From the NCBI RefSeq assembly GCF_029167105.1, contig NZ_JARFML010000016.1:1-64000 (forward strand): a DNA stretch of 64,000 nucleotides, in the 5' to 3' direction. The translations under genes were made by a program, and so were the position numbers. Origin of the DNA: Bradyrhizobium yuanmingense. Lineage in GTDB: Bacteria > Pseudomonadota > Alphaproteobacteria > Rhizobiales > Xanthobacteraceae. The number at the start of each line of letters is the position of its first letter. The stretch's first letter is position 1. This document shows, one piece after another, positions 45,275-56,073 of this stretch. The notes beneath the pieces were generated by a model, which saw only the letters and a list, made by a program, of their open reading frames with translations, was not told the origin of the DNA and did no database searches.

Positions 45275-46345
45275 TCATTTGGACCCGAGCCACTTCCTGG
45301 CGGCGGCCTCGGCCTTGGCGCGGTCATCGGCCGGCAGCTCGGAGAGCTGCTTGTCGAGTTCGGGGTCGCCCTTGCCGGCTGTCTTGGCCACAAGGTGCCA
45401 TTTGAAGCCCTCGATCTTGTCCACGGGCGTGCCGACGCCGTTGATCAGCACCCAGGCCAGCCGGTTCTGCGCGATCGCGCTGCCCTGGCGGGAGGCCTTG
45501 CGAAGCAGGGCGACAGCCGCCGGCTGGTTCTTCGGCGTGCCGGTGCCGTTGAACATCGCGATGGCATATTCGACCTCGGCATCGACATTGTCGGCGAGCG
45601 AGGCGGCCTGCAGTAGCCGCACCGCGCGTTCGGGGTCCTTCGGCACGCCGGTGCCTTCCTTGTAGAAGGTCGCGAGCGCGTATTGCGCTTCGGGCAGGCC
45701 TGCATCGGCGGCCTGGCGCAACAGTTCCGCCGAACGCCGGACGTCCTGCGGCAGCGTCTGGCCGTCCAGGTAGAGCAGGGCGAGGTTATAGGCCGCCTTG
45801 GGCTCGCCGAGCTTGGCGGCGGAGGCCATCAGCCTGACCGCCTCGCTTTTGTCGACCGGGCCGCCGCGGCCGGAGATGCGCAGCATGGCGAGTGCGAACA
45901 TCGCCTCGCGATCGCCGGCATCGGCGGCGCGCTTGTACCATTCGGCCGCCTTGACGTAATCGCGCCGGATGCCCATGGCGTTGGAATAGAGCTCGCCGAG
46001 CATGGTCATCGCCTTGGGATCGCCGGCTTGTGCGCGCACCGTGGCGAGCTCGAACGCCGTTTTGTATTGGCCGCGCTGATAGGCGCCGAACACGAGATCG
46101 ACGTTGGGATCGTCGGACGGCGGCGCCGGGATCACGGTTGCCGGCTTTGGCGAGGGAGACGGCTTGGGAGATGAAGAGGGCTTCGGCGCCGGCGCTGCGT
46201 CCTTCTTGGCCGGCGCCGGCGGCTTTGGCTTCTGCTTCTCTGCCGGTGCGCTCGGCGTTGCCGCCGGCGGGGTGATCTGCAGCTGCGCGGCCGCGGGCAT
46301 TGTCAGCAGCAGCGTGGCCAGCATGGTGATGCACGGGAGCTTCAT
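45275..46345 (-). CDS. Sel1-repeat (TPR-like) exported protein
   Basis: 356 residues from ATG 46345, with a signal peptide ending AAAQ near 20. A Pro/Lys/Ala-rich linker (about 25-85) leads into five or six Sel1 repeats of about 36 residues with the pattern GDPKAMTMLGELY, GDREAMFALAML, LGEPKAAYNLALLYLDG. Sel1 proteins are scaffolds in the envelope. The start overlaps the ThiE-like stop by four bases (ATGA). A much longer upstream frame is antisense and false. Confidence 0.85.
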   Translation of the reverse strand: MKLPCITMLATLLLTMPAAAQLQITPPAATPSAPAEKQKPKPPAPAKKDAAPAPKPSSSPKPSPSPKPATVIPAPPSDDPNVDLVFGAYQRGQYKTAFELATVRAQAGDPKAMTMLGELYSNAMGIRRDYVKAAEWYKRAADAGDREAMFALAMLRISGRGGPVDKSEAVRLMASAAKLGEPKAAYNLALLYLDGQTLPQDVRRSAELLRQAADAGLPEAQYALATFYKEGTGVPKDPERAVRLLQAASLADNVDAEVEYAIAMFNGTGTPKNQPAAVALLRKASRQGSAIAQNRLAWVLINGVGTPVDKIEGFKWHLVAKTAGKGDPELDKQLSELPADDRAKAEAAARKWLGSK

Positions 46346-47058
46346 GTCGGGCGCTGGCCGTGCTCCTGACTCGCAGGATTTTGGCCCGCAGGATCCTGGC
46401 CGGCCAGCACCGTCGCATGGGCCTTCTTGATCGCGGCATCGACCTCGATCAGCGCGGCCTTGGGCCCGCGCGGATCGGCCCAGATGAAGTCGCCGACCAG
46501 TACGAAATCGGCGCCGCTGGCGGCGAAATCGTAGGCCTCGTCCAGCGTGGTGGCAAAGCCGACGCAGGGCGGCTCGAACAGCTCGGCCCACCAGTCCAGC
46601 CGCTCCGCGATCGCCTGCGACGACGGCCGCTGGCCTTTCGCATCGGGCTCGCCGAACAGCACGTAATCCGCGCCCATCTCGCCCGCATCCATGGAATGGT
46701 GCCGCGTCGTCAGCCCGCCGACACCGGCGATGCGATCGGGCTTGAGCGACGGCAGCGCCTCCTTCAGCGCGGCGATGCCGGGCAGGTGCGCGCCGTCGGC
46801 GCCGCCGCGCGCGACGATATCAGGGTGGCCGTCGACGAGGAGTGCCGCGCCCGCCTTCTGCACCGGCGGCGCCATTGCCTTGACGCGCGAGGTCATGGTG
46901 CGCTGATCGGTCTCCTTCAGCCGCAGCAGCACGGCGGCGACGTCGGCGGACGCGATCAGCTCGGGCAGCTGGGTGACCAGCGTCGCGGGATCATCGACGA
47001 CGGGCGTCGCGAGATAGAGACGCGGCGCCGGGCGCGGCGGAGGCGGTTTGTTCGACAA
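46342..47058 (-). CDS. ThiE-like (thiamine phosphate synthase-like) protein, divergent
   Basis: 238 residues with the TIM-barrel ThiE fold: the ADGAHLPG turn matches ADGVHLGQ of ThiE, and GADYVLFGEP matches GADYVGFGP. However, the TxTK pyrophosphate-binding loop that follows GPIF in ThiE is replaced by DAKGQRP, and the NDR motif reads VDGHPD. It may have lost TMP synthase activity or use another substrate. It starts three bases after the class I aldolase and overlaps the Sel1 gene. Confidence 0.75.
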   Translation of the reverse strand: MSNKPPPPRPAPRLYLATPVVDDPATLVTQLPELIASADVAAVLLRLKETDQRTMTSRVKAMAPPVQKAGAALLVDGHPDIVARGGADGAHLPGIAALKEALPSLKPDRIAGVGGLTTRHHSMDAGEMGADYVLFGEPDAKGQRPSSQAIAERLDWWAELFEPPCVGFATTLDEAYDFAASGADFVLVGDFIWADPRGPKAALIEVDAAIKKAHATVLAGQDPAGQNPASQEHGQRPT

Positions 47059-47061
47059 GGT

Positions 47062-48087
47062 CTAGGCTGCCTTCTGTTCCAGGCTGCTTTGCCATTCGCC
47101 CTTGGAGGCGAGGCCGTTCATGCGGGCGCGATGACTGAAGGCGCGCTGGCCGGCCGCGACGTTCTCAGGCCTCCCGGACCAGGCCTTCTGCGGCGCGGCC
47201 TGCAGCGCGCGGCCGTAGGAGAAGGTCAGGCCCCAGGGCAGCGGACCGAGCTTGTGCATGGCGTTGAGATGCGCGGTCGCCTCCTCGTCGGACTGGCCGC
47301 CGGACAGGAAGGCGATGCCGGGCACCGCCGCCGGCACGCAGGCCTTCAGCAGCCGTATCGTCTTCTCCGCGACCTGCTCGACCGAGGCCTGCTTTGCGCA
47401 TTTCTTGCCGGCGATCGCCATGTTCGGCTTCAGCACCATGCCTTCCAGCGCCACGCGCTGCACGCGCAATTCCTGGAAGGTCTTGTTGAGCACGCGTTCC
47501 GTCACCTCATAGCAGCGCTCGATGTCGTGGTCGCCGTCCATCAGCACCTCCGGCTCGACGATCGGCACGATCTGCGCGGCCTGGCACAGCGCGGCATAGC
47601 GCGCCAGCGCGTGGGCGTTGACGCTGATCGCCGTCATCGAGGGAATGCCGCTGCCGATGTCGATCACCGCGCGCCATTTGGCAAAGCGCGCGCCGCGCTC
47701 GTAATATTTCTTTAGGCGCTCGGCCAGCTTGTCGAGCCCGACCGTGACTGTTTCACCCGGGCACATCGGCAAGCCCTGCGTGCCTTCGTCGACCTTGATG
47801 CCGGGAATGGCGCCGCTCTGCTCGATCAGCTTCACCAGCGGCGTGCCGTCCTTCGCATTCTGCCAGATCGTCTCGTCATAGAGGATCACGCCGGAGATGT
47901 ACTGGCTCATGGCGTCCTTGGCGCGAAACAGCATCTCGCGATAGTCGCGGCGGTTCTCTTCGGTGGATTCCACGCCGATGGCATCGAAGCGCTTCTTGAT
48001 GGTGCCGGAGGATTCGTCGGCGGCAAGGATGCCCTTGCCCGGCGCGACCATGGCGGTCGCGACTTTGTTGAGCTCAGTCAGATTCAT
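47062..48087 (-). CDS. Fructose-bisphosphate aldolase, class I
   Basis: 341 residues from ATG 48087 (MNLTELNK); the open frame extends 47 codons through a repeat. Schiff-base aldolase features: GKGILAADESSGTIKKRF near 18-35, the VEPEVLMDGDHD segment and the VLKPNMAI Lys. It splits fructose-1,6-bisphosphate without metal. It lies directly downstream of a class II enzyme with the same reaction, so the cell can make both forms. The ThiE-like gene follows at three bases. Confidence 0.94.
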   Translation of the reverse strand: MNLTELNKVATAMVAPGKGILAADESSGTIKKRFDAIGVESTEENRRDYREMLFRAKDAMSQYISGVILYDETIWQNAKDGTPLVKLIEQSGAIPGIKVDEGTQGLPMCPGETVTVGLDKLAERLKKYYERGARFAKWRAVIDIGSGIPSMTAISVNAHALARYAALCQAAQIVPIVEPEVLMDGDHDIERCYEVTERVLNKTFQELRVQRVALEGMVLKPNMAIAGKKCAKQASVEQVAEKTIRLLKACVPAAVPGIAFLSGGQSDEEATAHLNAMHKLGPLPWGLTFSYGRALQAAPQKAWSGRPENVAAGQRAFSHRARMNGLASKGEWQSSLEQKAA

Positions 48088-48186
48088 CGAGAGGTCCTCC
48101 CAAAACGATTCTGCCCTTGCCCGTGAAAATAGACCGTTCTCGGGCAATTGCCGAGTTATCGTTCGTCGCAGGGTAAAGGGTCTTCT

Positions 48187-48284
48187 GTCATTCCGGGATG
48201 CGCCGAAAGGCGCAGGCCCGGAATCCATAACCCCAGGCTGTGGTTATGGATTCCGGGCCCACGCTTCGCGTGTCCCGGAATGAC
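48187..48284. repeat. Palindromic intergenic repeat, family B
   Basis: Arms GTCATTCCGGGATGCGC and GCGTGTCCCGGAATGAC; inner GGAATCCATAACC and GGTTATGGATTCC. It lies between the two aldolase genes, which both run leftward. Confidence 0.85.
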
Positions 48285-48304
48285 AGGAGGATGTAACGGA
48301 GGCC

Positions 48305-49372
48305 TTACGCGACGCGGGGATCGAGCTCGCCCTTGGCGTAGCGCTTGGCCATCTCGGCGGTGGTCAGCACCTTCTTGATCTTGGAGGCCTGGCCTGCGGT
48401 GTTGAACTCCTGCAGCCGCTGCTTGCACAGCTTGGTCATGGCTTCCATCGCCGGCTTCAGGTACTTGCGCGGGTCGAACTCTTCCGGGTTGTCCTTCAGC
48501 ACCTTGCGGATCTGGCCGGTCATCGCCATGCGGTTGTCGGTGTCGATGTTGATCTTGCGCACGCCGTTCTTGATGCCGCGCTGGATCTCGGCCACTGGCA
48601 CGCCCCAGGTCGGCTTCATCTTGCCGCCATAGGCGTTGATGATGTCCTGCAAATCCTGCGGCACCGAGGAGGAGCCGTGCATGACGAGATGGGTGTTCGG
48701 CAGCTTGCGGTGGATCTCCTCGATCACGTTCATGGCGAGGATGTCGCCGTCGGGCTTGCGGGTGAATTTGTAAGCGCCGTGCGAGGTGCCCATCGCGATC
48801 GCGAGCGCGTCGACCTTGGTCTCCTGCACGAACTTCACGGCCTCGTCCGGATTGGTCAGGAGCTGGTCGTGGCTGAGCTTGCCTTCGGCGCCGTGGCCGT
48901 CTTCCTTGTCGCCCATGCCGGTTTCGAGCGAGCCGAGCACCCCGAGCTCGCCCTCGACGGAGATGCCGCCGAGATGGGCCATGTCGGTGACGGTCTTGGT
49001 GACGCCGACATTGTAGCCCCAGTCCCCGGGGGTCTTGCCGTCGGCCTTGAGCGAGCCGTCCATCATCACCGAGGTGAAGCCGGCCTGGATCGCGGTCATG
49101 CAGGTCGCCGGCTCGTTGCCGTGGTCGAGATGCACGCAGACCGGAATGTGCGGATAGATCTCGGTCACCGCGTCCATCATGTGCTTGAGCATGACGTCGT
49201 TGGCGTAGGAGCGCGCGCCGCGCGAGGCCTGGATGATGACGGGCGCATCGACCTGGTTGGCCGCGTCCATGATCGCCAGCGCCTGCTCCATATTGTTGAT
49301 GTTGAAGGCCGGTACGCCGTAATCGTTCTCCGCCGCGTGGTCGAGCAATTGACGTAACGTGATCCGAGCCAT
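48305..49372 (-). CDS. fba: Fructose-bisphosphate aldolase, class II (Calvin subtype)
   Basis: 355 residues from ATG 49372. Zinc ligands appear in HLDHGN (near 82-87) and the later VMHGSSS; the glycine-rich phosphate-binding segment includes [14 protein letters not shown]. It belongs to the CbbA/FbaA class IIA-Calvin form used for glycolysis, gluconeogenesis or the Calvin cycle. Part of tkt-gap-pgk-fba. Confidence 0.95.
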   Translation of the reverse strand: MARITLRQLLDHAAENDYGVPAFNINNMEQALAIMDAANQVDAPVIIQASRGARSYANDVMLKHMMDAVTEIYPHIPVCVHLDHGNEPATCMTAIQAGFTSVMMDGSLKADGKTPGDWGYNVGVTKTVTDMAHLGGISVEGELGVLGSLETGMGDKEDGHGAEGKLSHDQLLTNPDEAVKFVQETKVDALAIAMGTSHGAYKFTRKPDGDILAMNVIEEIHRKLPNTHLVMHGSSSVPQDLQDIINAYGGKMKPTWGVPVAEIQRGIKNGVRKINIDTDNRMAMTGQIRKVLKDNPEEFDPRKYLKPAMEAMTKLCKQRLQEFNTAGQASKIKKVLTTAEMAKRYAKGELDPRVA

Positions 49373-49425
49373 CTGTCTTTGTCTCCCGTTGGGGGCCTCC
49401 AAGGCTGACTTGAAAGGCCGCTTGA

Positions 49426-50622
49426 TTACTTGCTACGCAGAACTTCAACGCCGGGCAGGGGCTTGCCTTCCATCCATTCAAGGAACGCGCCACCGGCCGT
49501 CGACACATAGGTGAAGTCACTGGCCACATGGGCCTGGTTGAGCGCCGCGACGGTGTCGCCGCCGCCCGCGATCGAGATCAGCTTCTTGGCCTTGGTGCGC
49601 TCGGCGGCGTGCTTGGCGGCCGCGACCGTGCCGCGGTCGAACGGCTGCATCTCGAAGGCGCCCAGGGGGCCGTTCCAGACCAGCGTCGCCGCGTCGTCGA
49701 TCGCGGCATGAACGCGCGCGATCGATTGCGGGCCGACGTCGAGGATCATGCCGTCGGCCGGGATCGCATCGAGCCCATAGGCGTGCGAGGGCGCATTCGC
49801 GGCGAAGTGATAGGCGACGGTGGCGTCGACCGGGAGGATGATGGCGCAATTGGCGGCTTCCGCCTTCTCCATGATGCGCAGCGCAGTGGCGGCGAGATCC
49901 TTCTCGGCCAGCGACTTGCCGACCGCAACGCCCTGCGCGTGCAGGAAGGTGTTGGCCATGCCGCCGCCGATCACGAGCGCGTCGACCTTGGTGACGAGGT
50001 TTTCCAACAGGTCGATCTTGGTCGAGACTTTTGCGCCGCCGATGATGGCGATAACCGGCTTGCTCGGCGAGCCCAGCGCCTTCTCCAGCGCGTCCAGCTC
50101 GGCCTGCATGGTGCGGCCGGCATAGGCCGGCAACTTGTGGCCGAGGCCTTCGGTCGAGGCGTGGGCGCGGTGCGCGGCCGAGAACGCGTCATTGACCCAG
50201 ATGTCGCCGAGCTTTGCCAATTCCGCCACGAAGGCCGGATCGTTCTTTTCCTCTTCCTTGTGGAAGCGGGTGTTTTCCAGGCACAGGATGTCGCCGTCCT
50301 TCAGGCCGGCAACGGCTTTGGCCGCGGGCTCGCCGATGCAATCGTCGGCAAATGCCACGGGCTTCTTCACCACCTTCGCCAGCGCCTCCGCGACGGGCTT
50401 GAGCGAGTCCTTGGCGTCGCGCCCCTTCGGCCGGCCGAAATGCGCGAGCAGGATGACCTTGCCGCCCTTGTCCGCGATCTCGGTGATGGTCGGCGCCACG
50501 CGCTCGAGCCGGGTGGCGTCGGTGACGCGCCCGTTCTCCATGGGCACGTTGAGGTCGACGCGCAGCAGCACGCGCTTGCCCTTCACGTCGACGTCGTCGA
50601 GGGTGCGGAATTTGTTGGTCAT
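49426..50622 (-). CDS. pgk: Phosphoglycerate kinase
   Basis: 398 residues, the usual bacterial length. N-terminal RVDLNVPM and GRPKG, and the C-terminal GGGDTVAAL nucleotide loop are present. It interconverts 1,3-bisphosphoglycerate and 3-phosphoglycerate. It lies 53 bases upstream of the class II aldolase. Confidence 0.97.
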   Translation of the reverse strand: MTNKFRTLDDVDVKGKRVLLRVDLNVPMENGRVTDATRLERVAPTITEIADKGGKVILLAHFGRPKGRDAKDSLKPVAEALAKVVKKPVAFADDCIGEPAAKAVAGLKDGDILCLENTRFHKEEEKNDPAFVAELAKLGDIWVNDAFSAAHRAHASTEGLGHKLPAYAGRTMQAELDALEKALGSPSKPVIAIIGGAKVSTKIDLLENLVTKVDALVIGGGMANTFLHAQGVAVGKSLAEKDLAATALRIMEKAEAANCAIILPVDATVAYHFAANAPSHAYGLDAIPADGMILDVGPQSIARVHAAIDDAATLVWNGPLGAFEMQPFDRGTVAAAKHAAERTKAKKLISIAGGGDTVAALNQAHVASDFTYVSTAGGAFLEWMEGKPLPGVEVLRSK

Positions 50623-50654
50623 TTCTGGGCTCTCTTGTCCCGGGCCTCGGGGAG

Positions 50655-50733
50655 GTCATTCCGGGGCGGTGCGCAGCACCGAACCCGGAAACTCGAGATT
50701 CCGGGTCTGGTCTTCGGACCATCCCGGAATGAC
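50655..50733. repeat. Palindromic intergenic repeat, family B (short)
   Basis: Arms GTCATTCCGGGGCGGTGCGC and ATCCCGGAATGAC with inner CCGGAAACTC/GAGATTCCGG. It separates gap and pgk and could make them partly independent. Confidence 0.8.
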
Positions 50734-50744
50734 GATCTGCGACG

Positions 50745-51752
50745 TCAGATCACCTTCGCCATGGCGGCGGCGGTGTCCGCCATGCGGTTCGAGAAGCCCC
50801 ACTCGTTGTCGTACCAGGACATCACGCGCACCAGCGTGCCGTTCTGCACCTTGGTCTGGTCCTCGTGGAAGGTCGAGGAGTGCGGATCGTGGTTGAAGTC
50901 GATGGAGACGTTGGGCGCGCTGGTATAGCCGAGGATGCCCTTGAGCTGCTGCTCGCTGGCGCGCTTCATCGCCGCGTTGATCTCCTTGGCATCGGTTGAG
51001 CGCTTCGCGACGATCTTGAGGTCGACCACCGAGACGTTCGGGGTCGGCACGCGGATCGCGACGCCGTCGAGCTTGCCTTTCAGCTCGGGCAGTACGAGGC
51101 CGATCGCCTTCGCAGCGCCGGTCGAGGTCGGGATCATCGACATCGCAGCGGCGCGGCCGCGGTAGAGGTCCTTGTGCATCGTATCGAGCGTCGGCTGGTC
51201 GCCGGTATAGGCGTGGATCGTGGTCATGAAGCCGGTCTCGATGCCGACGAGATCGTTCAGCACCTTGGCGACCGGGGCGAGGCAGTTGGTGGTGCAGCTG
51301 CCGTTGGAGACGACGAGGTGATCCTTGGTCAGCGTCTCGTGGTTGACGCCGTAGACGATGGTGGCATCGGCGCCGTCGGCGGGCGCGGAGACCAGCACGC
51401 GCTTGGCGCCGGCGGTCAGATGCGCGCTAGCCTTGTCCTTCGAGGTGAAGATGCCGGTGCATTCCATCGCGATGTCGACGCCGAGATCCTTCCAGGGCAG
51501 CTTCGAGGGATCGCGCTCGGCGGTCACCTTGATCTTGCCGCCGCCGAGATTGATCGTGTCGCCGTCGACGGTGACGGTGCCGGGAAAGCGGCCATGGACG
51601 CTGTCGAAGCGGAGGAGATGGGCGTTGGTCTCGACCGGGCCGAGGTCGTTGATGCCGACGACCTCGATGTCCTTGCGGCCGGACTCGGCGATAGCCCGCA
51701 GGATGTTGCGGCCGATGCGGCCAAAACCGTTAATTCCGACGCGGACTGCCAT
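50745..51752 (-). CDS. gap: Glyceraldehyde-3-phosphate dehydrogenase, type I
   Basis: 335 residues. NAD-binding NGFGRIGRN at the start, catalytic SCTTNCLAP near 151-159, [11 protein letters not shown] near the end. It links glycolysis, gluconeogenesis and the Calvin cycle. Confidence 0.97.
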   Translation of the reverse strand: MAVRVGINGFGRIGRNILRAIAESGRKDIEVVGINDLGPVETNAHLLRFDSVHGRFPGTVTVDGDTINLGGGKIKVTAERDPSKLPWKDLGVDIAMECTGIFTSKDKASAHLTAGAKRVLVSAPADGADATIVYGVNHETLTKDHLVVSNGSCTTNCLAPVAKVLNDLVGIETGFMTTIHAYTGDQPTLDTMHKDLYRGRAAAMSMIPTSTGAAKAIGLVLPELKGKLDGVAIRVPTPNVSVVDLKIVAKRSTDAKEINAAMKRASEQQLKGILGYTSAPNVSIDFNHDPHSSTFHEDQTKVQNGTLVRVMSWYDNEWGFSNRMADTAAAMAKVI

Positions 51753-51828
51753 GTTTCGTCTCCTTCAATGACCGTTGTCATCCCGCACAACGCGCTATAC
51801 GCGCCTGCGAGGGTTTTTTAGGGGCGGA

Positions 51829-51847
51829 CGCCCGGTTCGGCCGGGCG
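51829..51847. other. Intergenic hairpin between gap and tkt
   Basis: CGCCCGG and CCGGGCG pair around TTCGG. No T-run follows on either strand, so its role in ending tkt or starting gap is unclear. Confidence 0.35.
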
Positions 51848-51900
51848 GTGCTTGATCATATGGGAGATTAGGTAGTCCTTTTTTGCGGCAAGCTCAACTC

Positions 51901-53886
<1,986 letters not shown>

Positions 53887-54255
53887 GTCTGAAATCCGTC
53901 TGAAATGAAGCGCTTGGCGATGGTTGCCCGCGCGGGGAGAAGCCTGGCGGCCACTGAAGGTTGGCGCTGGGATAGCACCTCGGTTCCGGGAGTCCAAGGC
54001 AATCGAACGCTGGTTTGGCCGCAAAAGTTGCCTGTGTGGACATCGGTTTTCCGCTGGCATCGCGCCGGGCGGAATCGACGCAGCGGGCACGTCGTCCCGA
54101 TTGATCGGTGCATAGTTTTGCGGCGGCGTTGCGCTTGGCTAGCTTGCTTTGTAAATTTCTGCTTCTAACCGCTTGCCGAACCGAGTCTTTTGCCGGACGG
54201 CAAGCTCCAGGGAAAGGCCACTGGGCAAAGGCCGCCAGGTTCCGCCGCTGACTGC
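53887..54255. other. Divergent intergenic region tkt / DUF4164
   Basis: 369 bases with no gene I can support. The minus-strand frame here is an open-frame extension of tkt. The AT-rich patch around 54130-54165 (TTGCGCTTGGC then TTTGTAAATTTC) is the best place for the DUF4164-zapA promoter, but a confident -35/-10 pair is not seen. Confidence 0.4.
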
Positions 54256-54576
54256 ATGAACGATCGCGTATCCAACAGTTCCGCCATGACGGAGTCGTCC
54301 GCCGTCGAGATCGAGATTGCGACCCGCAGACTCATGGCGGCGCTCGACGCGCTCGAAAGTGCGGTGGAGCGGCGGCGCGACGCCGATCGCGACGAGAACG
54401 AGCTTGCGGCGCGAATCCAGGCGCTCGGCGCCGATCGCTCGCGTCTGGCCGACGAGCTCGACGGCGCGCTGGTGAAGGCACGCAAGCTCGAGCGCACCAA
54501 TCGCGAGATTTCGGACCGGCTGGATTCCGCGATCGTCACGATACGCTCGGTGCTCGATACCGGAGAAGACGGATGA
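54256..54576 (+). CDS. DUF4164 coiled-coil protein
   Basis: 106 residues from ATG 54256, mostly one heptad-like helix (ALDALESAVERRRDADRDEN). DUF4164 occurs just before zapA in many Rhizobiales. Probable partner in division-ring or envelope scaffolding, by position only. Overlaps zapA by four bases (ATGA). Confidence 0.85.
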   Translation: MNDRVSNSSAMTESSAVEIEIATRRLMAALDALESAVERRRDADRDENELAARIQALGADRSRLADELDGALVKARKLERTNREISDRLDSAIVTIRSVLDTGEDG

Positions 54577-54956
54577 GCCACATCAACGTCACCATCAACG
54601 GCCGGCAATACCGCATGGCCTGCGAGGAAGGCCAGGAGGTGCGGCTGCTCAAGCTCGCCGAAACGCTGGAGACCCGCATCCAGTCGCTGCGCGGAAAATT
54701 CGGCGAGATCGGCGATGCGCGCCTCACCGTCATGGCCGCGCTGACCGTCTGTGATGAGCTGATCGACACCAGCAACCGCGTCCGCACCCTGGAGCAGGAA
54801 TTGACCGAGCTCAGGGATTTCCGCAACGCCGCCGTCGAGCGCGCCCGCATGACGCAGACCGCCGTGGTCAACGCGCTGAACGCCGCCGCCGAACGCATCG
54901 AGAAGTCGACGCAGGTGCTGAACCGCACCGTCGGGAATGGGATCGCGATCGGCTGA
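54573..54956 (+). CDS. zapA: Cell division protein ZapA
   Basis: 127 residues. The ZapA start HINVTINGRQYRMACEEGQE leads to a helical body with LRGKFGEIGDARLTVMAALTVCDEL. It bundles FtsZ filaments at mid-cell. The order DUF4164-zapA-6S RNA-5-FCL is the classical neighbourhood of ssrS. Confidence 0.93.
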   Translation: MSHINVTINGRQYRMACEEGQEVRLLKLAETLETRIQSLRGKFGEIGDARLTVMAALTVCDELIDTSNRVRTLEQELTELRDFRNAAVERARMTQTAVVNALNAAAERIEKSTQVLNRTVGNGIAIG

Positions 54957-54987
54957 AGCTCGATAGTAGCCACGCGGCCAGTGCGCT

Positions 54988-55011
54988 CCCTCCCCCGCTT
55001 GCGGGGGAGGG
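54988..55011 (+). repeat. Perfect hairpin after zapA
   Basis: CCCTCCCCCGC and GCGGGGGAGGG pair over 11 bases with a TT loop, followed by TTGGGGAGAG. This exact kind of GC hairpin is a frequent short repeat in Bradyrhizobium. It starts 32 bases after zapA and may stop its transcript before ssrS. Confidence 0.6.
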
Positions 55012-55125
55012 TTGGGGAGAGCGTGTCTCCGCTGGGCGAGAACCGTCAAGAGGTGAGAGCCCTCACCGAAGCCCGGCACATTCGCCGCACTGGCGATTCG
55101 TCAGCATCGTTGTTACATTGCCCGG

Positions 55126-55285
55126 GCGAGGCTGCGACGTGCGTCAGGAGCCATATATCCCCGGGGCCTTATCGATCCTTTAGGGAACTGTCCCTGGCCG
55201 GGCCCGTGGGCTCGGACATATGGTGCCCACCTACTTTCGTAGGGAACTCCGGGATCGAGTGCTTCAACGGCGTTCGCGGCTTCGC
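55126..55285 (+). ncRNA. ssrS: 6S RNA
   Basis: Lies between zapA and the 5-formyltetrahydrofolate cyclo-ligase gene, the standard place of ssrS. The ends pair as a 12-base closing stem GCGAGGCTGCGA (55126-55137) with TCGCGGCTTCGC (55274-55285). Inside, TCGATCC (55172-55178) pairs with GGATCGA (55252-55258), next to a central bubble that holds a small CCTACTTTCGTAGG hairpin on its 3' side, and GTGGGC/GCCCAC (55206-55230) forms the tip. The 160-base length fits. TTTT follows the stem. 6S RNA mimics an open promoter and binds the housekeeping RNA polymerase. Ends are from folding by eye. Confidence 0.85.
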
Positions 55286-55338
55286 ACTTTTGTTTGCTTG
55301 GTTGTGCCTGTCGAAACGACCGCGGCCAATTCAGTAGG

Positions 55339-55460
55339 CGTCATTCCCCGCGGAAGCGTGGAATCCAGTACGCCGCGGCCTTTGTGTGAATCACCACCGC
55401 CTCTGGAATACTGGATCACCCGCACCAGTGCGCAAGGGGCGCACAAGGCGGGTGATGACG
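55339..55460. repeat. Palindromic intergenic repeat, family C
   Basis: Starts GCGTCATTCCCCGCGGAAGC and ends GGCGGGTGATGACG; inner CCAGTA / TACTGG and CACCCGC / GCGGGTG arms. Between ssrS and the cyclo-ligase gene, ending 16 bases before the latter. Confidence 0.75.
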
Positions 55461-55476
55461 TGGGGGACCAAAGCAC

Positions 55477-56073
55477 ATGCCCAACACCAAAGCCGAGCTC
55501 CGTGCCAAGGCCCTCGCCAAGCGCGACGCGCTGAGCGAGAAGAAACGCATCGCGGCCGCCGCAAAGCTCGCCAAGCGTGGCCTGCCGTTCAAGCTGCTGC
55601 CCGGCAGCATCGTCTCGGGGTATTCGCCGATCCGCAGCGAGATCGATCCGATGCCGCTGTTGAAGGTGCTCGCGGAGCAGGGCGCGCGACTGGCGCTGCC
55701 TTGCGTCACTGCGCGCGGCCAGTCGCTGATCTTCCGCATCTTCCATCCGAACGACCGCCTCATGCTCGGCCCGCTCGGCATTCCCGAGCCGTCGCCTGCT
55801 GCGGCCGAAGTCATTCCCGACATCATGCTGACGCCGCTCGCCGCCTTCGACCGCCTCGGCCATCGCATCGGCTACGGCGCCGGGCATTACGATTTCACCT
55901 TTGCGCATTTGCGAAAAACCAAGCAGATCGTCGGCATCGGGCTCGCATTCGCGGCGCAGGAGATCGAGGCGGTTCCGGCACTATCCCACGACGTGGCGCT
56001 GGATTATGTGCTAACGGAATCGGACGTGTTCGATTTCCGGAGTTCTGAAGTTGCGCATTCTCTTCGTGGGTGA
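55477..56073 (+). CDS. 5-formyltetrahydrofolate cyclo-ligase
   Basis: 198 residues. N-terminal Lys/Arg-rich helix then GYSPIRSEIDPMPLL and the ATP-binding GYGAGHYD near 130-137, which replaces the more common GYGxGYYD. It recycles 5-formyl-THF to 5,10-methenyl-THF. The end overlaps the next gene by 23 bases. Confidence 0.92.
   Translation: MPNTKAELRAKALAKRDALSEKKRIAAAAKLAKRGLPFKLLPGSIVSGYSPIRSEIDPMPLLKVLAEQGARLALPCVTARGQSLIFRIFHPNDRLMLGPLGIPEPSPAAAEVIPDIMLTPLAAFDRLGHRIGYGAGHYDFTFAHLRKTKQIVGIGLAFAAQEIEAVPALSHDVALDYVLTESDVFDFRSSEVAHSLRG

Noticed and set aside
46342-48304. TPP riboswitch near the ThiE-like gene
   Set aside because: The gene follows the aldolase by three bases, leaving no leader, and no THI-box-like sequence was seen upstream of the aldolase.
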